From positions 62,001-126,000 of the forward strand of contig NZ_JAWMQR010000006.1 in assembly GCF_033283405.1 (NCBI RefSeq): DNA of 64,000 bases, read 5' to 3'. The translations under genes were made by a program, and so were the position numbers. Below, piece by piece: positions 17,744 to 24,494 of the stretch; within the stretch, counting starts at the first letter, position 1; every line of letters starts with the position of its first letter. The notes under the pieces were generated by a model. It saw only the letters and a list, made by a program, of their open reading frames with translations, was not told the origin of the DNA and did no database searches. Source of the stretch: Halioxenophilus sp033283405 (lineage in GTDB: Bacteria > Pseudomonadota > Gammaproteobacteria > Pseudomonadales > Cellvibrionaceae).

Positions 17744-17807
17744 AACGGAGTCACCGGTGATTTGTAGCTACTAGTCCGGCTACAAATCGCCAGCGATCTT
17801 AATAAAC

Positions 17808-18257
17808 CTAGCCTAAGTGGGCTTCGTGAGGCTGCTTGATCGGGCTTTCAGCGCTGATCGCCAGCAGTTGTTTGTCGATGGCGCGTAGGATTAACCGCCG
17901 GCTGATAATCCCTATCACCCGCCCGTCATCATCCAATACTGGATAGGCTTTGGGTTTCTGTTTGAGCATCTGCTGAGCAAGGCTGAGCAGGTCGTCGTCT
18001 TCAAGGACAGTCAGCACCTCGGTTTTCATTACGTCGGCCACCTGCGCTACCCTCTGGTTGTAGTAAAGCACCTGCAGGGCAGAGCTCATACAATCCTGCT
18101 CGGAGATCCAGCCAACCAACTCCCCACTGGCAGAGATCACCGGCCCGCCAATCGCCTCGTGTTTCAGCAGGTCTCTAACAGCTTCCACCACCAGCGCGTT
18201 AGGGTTGAACTTTACAAATTCGGTGGTCATGTAATCTGCAACTTTCATGGATTCCAT
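17808..18257 (-). CDS. CBS domain protein
   Basis: A 149-residue protein made of two CBS domains, about 7-60 (VADYMTTEFVKFNPNALVVEA) and 75-130 (VADVMKTEVLTVLEDDDLL, then VIGIISRRLILRAI). CBS pairs bind adenosine nucleotides or SAM and act as sensors, but this one has no catalytic domain and no clear target. An upstream AAAGGGA serves as the ribosome site. Confidence 0.88.
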   Translation of the reverse strand: MESMKVADYMTTEFVKFNPNALVVEAVRDLLKHEAIGGPVISASGELVGWISEQDCMSSALQVLYYNQRVAQVADVMKTEVLTVLEDDDLLSLAQQMLKQKPKAYPVLDDDGRVIGIISRRLILRAIDKQLLAISAESPIKQPHEAHLG

Positions 18258-18406
18258 AAGCGTGTCCCTTTTAATTTCTTTCGTTGTTCAGGTCTGATTG
18301 CTTGTGTGGCCAATTACTAGTGGTCGATATTGCGTCGGTAACAGAAGGATCATGAATTAAAGTTTGGGCGAGCTCAAGCCTGATACCGCTTCCATCCTAC
18401 CTAGAC

Positions 18407-18817
18407 TCAGCATTGGTGGCGCGTGAGAATTCTATCTGCCGGCACAGTCAATTGTTTAAGCAAATAATCAGCCAGATCCTGGGGGTAGTGCTGCTGGCCA
18501 ATCGCTTTTGTCATCGCCCACAGCCAAGCGTCACGGCCGGCATCAGTAATGGGTAGATGGGCGTGGCTGTTAATAATATCGATGGGCCCATAACGTTCGC
18601 GATAGAGCTTGGGACCGCCCATCCAGCCACTCAGAAAACGGAACAGCTTGTCCCGGCTTTCGGTTAAATCGTTGTTGTGCATCTGATGCAGGGCTTCGGT
18701 CTCTGGGCTGCTGGCGATAATGTCGTAAAACGCATTCACCAGGCGGTAAACACCGGCCTCTCCGCCCACTGCTCTGAAGGTGGCGTCACCCACACCGTAG
18801 GTTTGCACTTCGCTCAC
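18407..18817 (-). CDS. Group II truncated hemoglobin
   Basis: A 136-residue globin of the trHbO/group II type. VYRLVNAFYDIIASSPE starts helix B-E, and FLSGWMGGPKLYRERYG carries the group II features with a Trp and the GGP turn. HAHLPIT follows, with the proximal His. Such proteins bind oxygen or NO or give redox protection. The start is GTG at 18817, 15 bp after the stop of the upstream six-cysteine gene, so the two may be in one transcript. Confidence 0.92.
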   Translation of the reverse strand: MSEVQTYGVGDATFRAVGGEAGVYRLVNAFYDIIASSPETEALHQMHNNDLTESRDKLFRFLSGWMGGPKLYRERYGPIDIINSHAHLPITDAGRDAWLWAMTKAIGQQHYPQDLADYLLKQLTVPADRILTRHQC

Positions 18818-18832
18818 TATACTCCCTCGGGT

Positions 18833-19204
18833 TTATTGGTAGTACCAACAGACCAACAATTGGTCACCGTCGGCTGACTGCGCTTTGCGGATGGTTTTAA
18901 CTATTTGGCTGCCAGCCGGTAGGCCTGTTATCGCATAGACAGAACGCCAACTGTTTGATTTATCGCAGTCTCCCGGCACTCTCGCCTGGCAGGCGTGCTC
19001 CACCAGTCTGGGCTGGCAATCAGACGTACCGCAGGCCAGTGGCCGCTGTTGAAAATAGACCGGTTGTGGGAATTGGTGGCAGGCGACCTTGGTGGCTTCT
19101 GGCGTGGTCGAACTGGGGGCAAGCGGGGAGCCGCCGGTGGCCACAGCCAGCAGAGACAGTGCCGATGCCAGGGCCGGTCGCCGCCAGAACGTTATTTTAT
19201 CCAC
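18833..19204 (-). CDS. Predicted exported protein with six cysteines
   Basis: A 123-residue protein I do not recognise. A hydrophobic stretch at about 11-25 (LASALSLLAVATGG) after two Arg fits a signal peptide. The rest is small and Cys-rich: CHQF, CGTSDC, HACQ, GDCD and LVCW give six cysteines, enough for three disulfides in the periplasm. It ends CWYYQ. The GTG start at 19204 overlaps the end of the thioesterase gene by 13 bp, so translation is probably coupled. Its function is unknown. Confidence 0.68.
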   Translation of the reverse strand: MDKITFWRRPALASALSLLAVATGGSPLAPSSTTPEATKVACHQFPQPVYFQQRPLACGTSDCQPRLVEHACQARVPGDCDKSNSWRSVYAITGLPAGSQIVKTIRKAQSADGDQLLVCWYYQ

Positions 19205-19659
19205 TGGCTGTCGACCTCAACGGCGAGCAACTCGGCGCTGACGCAGGGCCGGCCCTCGCTCCACAGTTGGCACTCCAGCCGGGTTTTGCGTGGTTTTACG
19301 GTGATCACCTTGGCGCGCAGTTCTACGGTATTGTTGAGGCTCACCGGCCGCAGATACTTCAGGTTGAGTTCACCGGTGGCAAACCAGATGGTCGGTTCGC
19401 TGCCAATAGCCCGATTCTGCCGCCGGTAGCCGTCGGCGATGGCGGTACAGACGCAGTGGCAGCCGATAATGGTGGCGATGATGCCGCCATTGAGAAATTT
19501 GCGGCTGCCCGACATGTGCTGTGGGCTGGGGGTGAAGCGGCAAATCGCGGTCTCCGGGTCCTCATTGGACCAGAAGCTCTCAATGCCGAGCCCATCGGGG
19601 TTCTCCTGGCCGCAGCCAAAACAGGGGTTGTGTTGAATCTGTTTTTGAAAGCTGAGCAT
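19192..19659 (-). CDS. PaaI family (hotdog fold) thioesterase
   Basis: A 155-residue hotdog thioesterase. The NPCFGCGQENPDGLGI N-terminus is the signature of this PaaI-like subgroup. The helix segment MSGSRKFLNGGIIATIIGCH carries the Asn-Gly-Gly in the position of the usual hot-helix HGG, and LNLKYLRPVSLNNTVELRA follows. It probably hydrolyses an acyl-CoA, with unknown specificity. It is followed by the six-cysteine gene with a 13-bp overlap. Confidence 0.85.
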   Translation of the reverse strand: MLSFQKQIQHNPCFGCGQENPDGLGIESFWSNEDPETAICRFTPSPQHMSGSRKFLNGGIIATIIGCHCVCTAIADGYRRQNRAIGSEPTIWFATGELNLKYLRPVSLNNTVELRAKVITVKPRKTRLECQLWSEGRPCVSAELLAVEVDSQWIK

Positions 19660-19858
19660 TCTGGCTGCCCTCGTCAGTGGCCTTCCGCCTGGGGAGGTGG
19701 GTTTTCAGCACTGCTGAAAATCAATACACAGTTCGACAACTTTATTGGACGCTTGGTTTAGCCCGCAACCGAACGACCGGCGTTTGGCAAGCAGTCGGAC
19801 GCCCGGTGTTCAGCCAGGGACCGGGTACCCGTCTTATAGGCTGGGGCCGGATTCCCGG

Positions 19859-21010
19859 CTAGGGCGCTAACAGGCGCGCTAATATCCCTTCGTAAACCGC
19901 CGAGATGTGGTCCAGGTCGGCGATGCTGACATGCTCATCCAGCTGGTGAATGGTGGCGTTGATGGGCCCAAGCTCAATCACCTGGGTGCCGGTGGGCGCG
20001 ATAAAGCGGCCATCGGAGGTGCCGCCGGCGGTCGACAACTGGGTTTCGATACCGGTAACCGCCTTAATGGCCGATACGGTAGCGTTGACCAGTTCGCCGG
20101 GTTCGGTGAGGAAGGCCTCGCCGCTTAAGTGCCAGTCCAGCTGGTAGTCCAGGCCGTGTTTGTTGAGGATTGACTCAACCCGCTCGATGATCTGCTGGTA
20201 AGTGAGCTCGGTGGAGAAGCGGAAGTTAAAAATGACTTTAAGGGTGCCGGGCACCACATTGGTGGCACCGGTGCCACCGTTGATGTTCGAGATCTGAAAA
20301 CTGGTGGCGGGGAAGTAGTCGTTGCCGTTATCCCATTGTTGGGCGGCCAGCTCCGCCAGCGCCGGCGCCGCCAGATGGATAGGGTTTTTGACCTTGTGCG
20401 GATAGGCGACATGGCCCTGCACCCCTTTGACTGTCAGCCAGCCACCCAGGCTGCCCCGGCGGCCATTTTTGATCACATCGCCGGCCAGGTCGGTACTGGA
20501 GGGCTCGCCCACCAGGCACCAGGTGATCTTCTCGCCACGGTTCTCCAACCACTCCACCACTTTCACCGTGCCATAGTCGGCAGGACCCTCTTCGTCGGCG
20601 GTAATCAGAAAGGCGATACGGCCGTTGTGGTTGGCGTGTGCTGTCACAAACCGTTCGCAGGCGGTGACCATGGCGGCCAGGGCGCCTTTCATGTCGGCGG
20701 CGCCGCGGCCGTAGAGCATGCCCTCGTGCAGGGTGGGCTCAAACGGGGGGAAGAGCCAGTTCTCTTCCGGCCCGGTGGGTACCACGTCGGTGTGGCCGGC
20801 GAAGGCGAAGATGGGGCCGCTGTCGCCGCGCACCGCCCATAAATTTTGCACCCGCTCGCTGCCCTCGCCCCAGCTCAGAAACTCACAGTGGAAGCCGATG
20901 GCACGCAGCCGTTCGGCCATCAGCTCCTGGCAGCCGGCGTCCTCCGGGGTGATCGAAGGACGGCTGATCAGGGCTTGAGTAAGTTCTACCGTGGCAGAGA
21001 GGTTGGTCAT
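19859..21010 (-). CDS. dapE: Succinyl-diaminopimelate desuccinylase
   Basis: A 383-residue M20 zinc hydrolase that converts N-succinyl-LL-diaminopimelate to LL-diaminopimelate. AFAGHTDVVPTGPEENW has the first zinc ligand, YGRGAADMKGALAAMV the bridging Asp, and LITADEEGPA the catalytic Glu. NGRRGSLGGWLTVKGVQGHVA and GGTSDGRFIA are also DapE-like. The ATG at 21010 agrees with E. coli DapE; a GTG at 21022 would add four residues. It is 17 bp after dapD. Confidence 0.95.
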   Translation of the reverse strand: MTNLSATVELTQALISRPSITPEDAGCQELMAERLRAIGFHCEFLSWGEGSERVQNLWAVRGDSGPIFAFAGHTDVVPTGPEENWLFPPFEPTLHEGMLYGRGAADMKGALAAMVTACERFVTAHANHNGRIAFLITADEEGPADYGTVKVVEWLENRGEKITWCLVGEPSSTDLAGDVIKNGRRGSLGGWLTVKGVQGHVAYPHKVKNPIHLAAPALAELAAQQWDNGNDYFPATSFQISNINGGTGATNVVPGTLKVIFNFRFSTELTYQQIIERVESILNKHGLDYQLDWHLSGEAFLTEPGELVNATVSAIKAVTGIETQLSTAGGTSDGRFIAPTGTQVIELGPINATIHQLDEHVSIADLDHISAVYEGILARLLAP

Positions 21011-21027
21011 TTGCGCGGGCACCTAAC

Positions 21028-22059
21028 TTAGTTGTGAACGTGTAAGGCTTCGTTGAGTTGAATGGCGGTCTGATTGGTTTTGCACTCCACCGCACCGGTT
21101 ACGGAGTTGCGGCGAAAGAGCAGGTCGTTCTGGCCGGCCAGGTCACGCGCTTTGACAGTATCCACCACCGAGCCGGTGTTATCGAGCAGGGCAACACGGG
21201 TGCCGGCGGTGATGTAGAGGCCAGCCTCAACAGTACAGCGGTCACCGAGCGGGATGCCGATACCGGCGTTGGCGCCCAGCAGGGAGCCTTCACCCACGGA
21301 GATAACAATGTTGCCGCCGCCGGAGAGGGTGCCCATGGTGGAGCAGCCGCCACCCAGGTCGGAGCCCTTGCCGACAAACACGCCGGCGGAGATGCGGCCT
21401 TCAATCATCCCTGGGCCTTCGGTGCCGGCGTTAAAGTTGACGAAGCCTTCGTGCATGATGGTGGTGCCTTCGCCCAGGTAGGCGCCCAGGCGCACGCGGG
21501 CGGTGTGGGCGATGCGCACACCGGTGGGGACCACGTAGTTGGCCATTTTCGGGAATTTATCAACACAAGAGACTTCCAGCTCTTCGCCGGCCAGGCGGGC
21601 GGCCAGCATTTTTTCGGGCAGTTCGCTCAGGTCGATGGCGCCTTGGTTGGTCCAGGCGACGTTGGGCAGTACCGCAAAGATGCCGCTCAGGTCCACGCCG
21701 TGGGGTTTCACCAGGCGATGGGAGAGCAGGTGCAGCTTGAGGTAGGCTTCAGGGGTGGATTGTGGACCGCTATCCTCGGCCAGCAGGGTGGCTACCAGTG
21801 GCCGTTTGCTGGTGGTGAAGCTCTGGGCGATTTTGGCCAGTTGCTCGTCAATGCCCTCCAGTGCGCCGGCCAGTTGCGCGGCTTCGTCTGTGCCGAAGGC
21901 GATCGCCTGATTGCCGCCCTGGTAACCCAATACCTCGGCCACGGCGGTGGCGACGGCTTCGCTGGGGTTATGCAGTGGTTGCGGGTAGAAAACTTCCAAC
22001 CAGCTGCCCTGGCTGTTTTGTGTGCCTACGCCCAGGCCTAAGCTGAAGAGAGTGGTCAT
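21028..22059 (-). CDS. dapD: 2,3,4,5-tetrahydropyridine-2,6-dicarboxylate N-succinyltransferase
   Basis: A 343-residue DapD of the long form seen in Pseudomonas, against 274 residues in E. coli. The first 170 residues are the long N-terminal domain. The left-handed beta-helix follows from about 180 (PTGVRIAHTARVRLGAYLGE, MHEGFVNFNAGTEGP). It transfers succinyl from succinyl-CoA in the succinylase branch of lysine synthesis. It is upstream of dapE, with dapC, nth and an ArsC-like gene in the same direction. Confidence 0.95.
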   Translation of the reverse strand: MTTLFSLGLGVGTQNSQGSWLEVFYPQPLHNPSEAVATAVAEVLGYQGGNQAIAFGTDEAAQLAGALEGIDEQLAKIAQSFTTSKRPLVATLLAEDSGPQSTPEAYLKLHLLSHRLVKPHGVDLSGIFAVLPNVAWTNQGAIDLSELPEKMLAARLAGEELEVSCVDKFPKMANYVVPTGVRIAHTARVRLGAYLGEGTTIMHEGFVNFNAGTEGPGMIEGRISAGVFVGKGSDLGGGCSTMGTLSGGGNIVISVGEGSLLGANAGIGIPLGDRCTVEAGLYITAGTRVALLDNTGSVVDTVKARDLAGQNDLLFRRNSVTGAVECKTNQTAIQLNEALHVHN

Positions 22060-22140
22060 GGTGCTGTCCTATTCTGTTCGTTTGGTTAATGCCACTGCTG
22101 CCGATGGCGCAAGCGGTGGTGAGAGTGAGTGGCCGGCTGA

Positions 22141-22485
22141 CTAGCCCAATAGCTGTTGGTAGTTGGCGGCGGAGAAACCCACCTGCCGGCTGCTGCCGGT
22201 ATCCAGCAGGGGCCGTTTGATCAGGGTTGGGTGCTGGCAGATCAGGGCCGCAGCATCGGCGCCCAGGGCCTGCTCGCGTTCGGCTTCAGTGAGCTGTTTC
22301 CAGGTGGTGCTGCGCTTGTTTACCAGGGTCTCGGCGCCGAGTTCATCCAGCCAGGCTTGAACCATTGCCGGTGTCAGTCCGTCGGCCCGAAAATCGTGAA
22401 ATTGGTACTCTAGCGCGGCTTGTTCCAGCCATTTGCGCGCCTTTTTGACGGTGTCGCAATTGCTGATGCCATATAAAGTCAGCAT
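22141..22485 (-). CDS. ArsC/Spx family reductase-like protein (YffB type)
   Basis: A 114-residue thioredoxin-fold protein. It starts MLTLYGISNCDTVKKARKWL with a single Cys in NCDT, then LVNKRSTTWKQL and PTLIKRPLLDTG, the YffB/ArsC signatures. E. coli YffB is the nearest known relative; function is uncertain, perhaps a glutathione-dependent thiol reductase. The ATG at 22485 follows GGGGGA. It lies between nth and dapD, as in Pseudomonas relatives, where such a gene is next to dapD. Confidence 0.88.
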   Translation of the reverse strand: MLTLYGISNCDTVKKARKWLEQAALEYQFHDFRADGLTPAMVQAWLDELGAETLVNKRSTTWKQLTEAEREQALGADAAALICQHPTLIKRPLLDTGSSRQVGFSAANYQQLLG

Positions 22486-22601
22486 GAATTCCCCCTTTAT
22501 GCTGCTTAAATTTGCCACTGGGGGCAAAAAAGGTCGGGAATAATAGCAAAGTTTCCGCCTGCGATCACAGGCTAAGGGGCGATTGCCGGGATTATTGGCG
22601 G

Positions 22602-23294
22602 TTAGGCCTTGAGTGTCTTTTTCGGGTGCTTGCGGGTGGGGTAGCAGGTTGTGCAAATTTCACACACCCGGCCATCGCAGCCACGGGCGCTGCAGTATTC
22701 GCGGCCGTAGTAGATGATCTGCAGGTGCAGGTCATTCCAGCGCTCTTTCGGGAAGAGCCGTTTCAGATCTTTTTCGGTCTGCGCCACGCTCTTGCCGTTG
22801 GTCAGCCCCCAGCGTTGGGCCAGGCGGTGAATGTGGGTGTCGACGGGAAACGCTGGTACGCCGAAGGCCTGCGACATCACCACACTGGCGGTTTTGTGGC
22901 CCACCCCCGGCAGCTGTTCCAGGGCTTCGAGGTCGGCCGGCACCTGGCCGTCGTACTCCTCAACCAATATCTGCGACAGGCGGGCGATGGCTTTGGACTT
23001 CTGCGGCGAGAGGCCACAGGGGCGGATAATGGCCCGAATGGTCTCGGCTGACTGCTGGCTCATGGTCCAGGGATTATCGGCCAGCTGCCACAGCGCCGGA
23101 GTCACCTGGTTGACCCGCTCGTCGGTGCATTGAGCCGAGAGCAGTACCGCTACCAGCAGGGTGTAGGGGTCGGTGTGGTCGAGGGGAATCGGCGGCTTCG
23201 GGTAGAGTTCGGCCAGCTTAGCCAGAATAAAGGCCACCCGCTCGGCTTTGCTCAGGTTGCGGACGGCGCCGGTGGCCGGTGGCAGCTGGCTCAC
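22602..23294 (-). CDS. nth: Endonuclease III
   Basis: A 230-residue base-excision glycosylase and AP lyase for oxidised pyrimidines. LPGVGHKTASVV has the helix-hairpin-helix and catalytic Lys, and FPVDTHIHRLAQRWGL has the catalytic Asp. The C-terminal iron-sulfur region CSARGCDGRVCEICTTCYP differs from the canonical C-x6-C-x2-C-x5-C spacing. The GTG start at 23294 overlaps the dapC stop by 4 bp (GTGA), the basis for the choice; longer forms from 23345 would add 17 residues. Confidence 0.9.
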   Translation of the reverse strand: MSQLPPATGAVRNLSKAERVAFILAKLAELYPKPPIPLDHTDPYTLLVAVLLSAQCTDERVNQVTPALWQLADNPWTMSQQSAETIRAIIRPCGLSPQKSKAIARLSQILVEEYDGQVPADLEALEQLPGVGHKTASVVMSQAFGVPAFPVDTHIHRLAQRWGLTNGKSVAQTEKDLKRLFPKERWNDLHLQIIYYGREYCSARGCDGRVCEICTTCYPTRKHPKKTLKA

Positions 23295-24478
23295 TGCGCC
23301 AGCCCTTGCACGAAGCGTTGAATCCGGTGGGCGGCTTCCAGGCACTCCTCGACCTCCGCCACCAACGCCATGCGCACATGGTTCACGCCCGGGTTGGTGC
23401 CCTGGGCGGTGCGCGCCAGGTAGCTGCCCGGCAGCACGGTTACGTTTTCGGCGGCAAACAGTTCGCGGGCGAAGGCCTGGTCGTCGATGGGGGTTTTGGC
23501 CCAGAGGAAGAAGGCGGCATCGGGCTTTTGCACTGCCAGTACCGTCTGTAACACCGGCAGTACCTGCGCAAATTTCTGCGCGTAGAGCGCCCGGTTGGCG
23601 GCCACGTGGGTTTCATCCTGCCAAACCAGACTGCTGGCCGCCTGAATGGTGAGCGGCATGGCGCAGCCGTGGTAGGTGCGGTAGTGCAGAAAGGGGGTGA
23701 TGATGGCTTGATCGCCGGCGACAAAGCCCGAACGCAGACCTGGCAAATTGGAGCGTTTCGACAGGCTCTGAAAGACCACGCAGCGACGGTAGTCGTGGCG
23801 ACCCAGCTCTTCGCACACGGTGAGCAGGCCGGTGGGCGGCTGCTCGAAGTGGATTTCGGAGTAGCACTCATCGGAGGCGATCACAAAGTCGTAGCGGTCG
23901 GCCAGCTCGATCAGCTCACGCAGCTGTTCGGCGGGCATTACCGCGCCGGTGGGGTTACCCGGGTTGCAGAGATAGAGCAGCTGGCAGCGCTGCCAGACGG
24001 CCTCGGGCACCTGCTGGTAGTCGGGCAGGTAGCCCTGTTCAGCGGTGCAGTTGAGGTAGTAGGGCTCGGCACCGGCCAGCAGGGCGGCCCCTTCGTAGAT
24101 CTGATAGAAGGGGTTGGGCATCATCACGATGGGCTGCTGGCTGCGGTCGACCACCGCCTGGGCGATGGCAAACAGCGCTTCGCGGGTGCCATTGACCGGA
24201 ATTACCTGGCTGGCATTGAGGTGGCTCAACTGGTAGCGGTTGCTCGCCCAACTGGCCGCGGCCTCACGCATGGCCGGTGTGCCACCGGTGACCGGGTAGT
24301 TGCTGAGCAGGTCGAGATTGTCGCGAATGGCCGCCAGGGCAAATTCCGGCGCCGGGTGTTTGGGCTCACCGATGGAGAGCGAAATGTGGGGGCGGTCTGC
24401 CGGTGGTGTGATACCACTCTTCAGTTCAGCCAGTTTCTCAAAGGGGTAGCTGTGCAGCCGTGTTAAATCAGGGTTCAT
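23291..24478 (-). CDS. dapC: Succinyldiaminopimelate transaminase
   Basis: A 395-residue class I/II aminotransferase of the DapC type. It starts MNPDLTRLHSYPFEKLAELK, has LCNPGNPTGAVMPAEQL and FQSLSKRSNLPGLRSGF with the PLP-binding Lys. It makes N-succinyl-LL-diaminopimelate from the succinyl-keto precursor with glutamate. Placement between glnD and dapD/dapE fits. Its stop overlaps the nth start, so the two are coupled. Confidence 0.94.
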   Translation of the reverse strand: MNPDLTRLHSYPFEKLAELKSGITPPADRPHISLSIGEPKHPAPEFALAAIRDNLDLLSNYPVTGGTPAMREAAASWASNRYQLSHLNASQVIPVNGTREALFAIAQAVVDRSQQPIVMMPNPFYQIYEGAALLAGAEPYYLNCTAEQGYLPDYQQVPEAVWQRCQLLYLCNPGNPTGAVMPAEQLRELIELADRYDFVIASDECYSEIHFEQPPTGLLTVCEELGRHDYRRCVVFQSLSKRSNLPGLRSGFVAGDQAIITPFLHYRTYHGCAMPLTIQAASSLVWQDETHVAANRALYAQKFAQVLPVLQTVLAVQKPDAAFFLWAKTPIDDQAFARELFAAENVTVLPGSYLARTAQGTNPGVNHVRMALVAEVEECLEAAHRIQRFVQGLAQ

Positions 24479-24494
24479 GGTGGGTGTGGGTGCT

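Noticed and set aside
21058..22041. Long open frame antisense to dapD (327 codons)
   Set aside because: It mirrors the high-GC third positions of dapD, has low-complexity Gly/Ala content and no domain; dapD is clear on the other strand.
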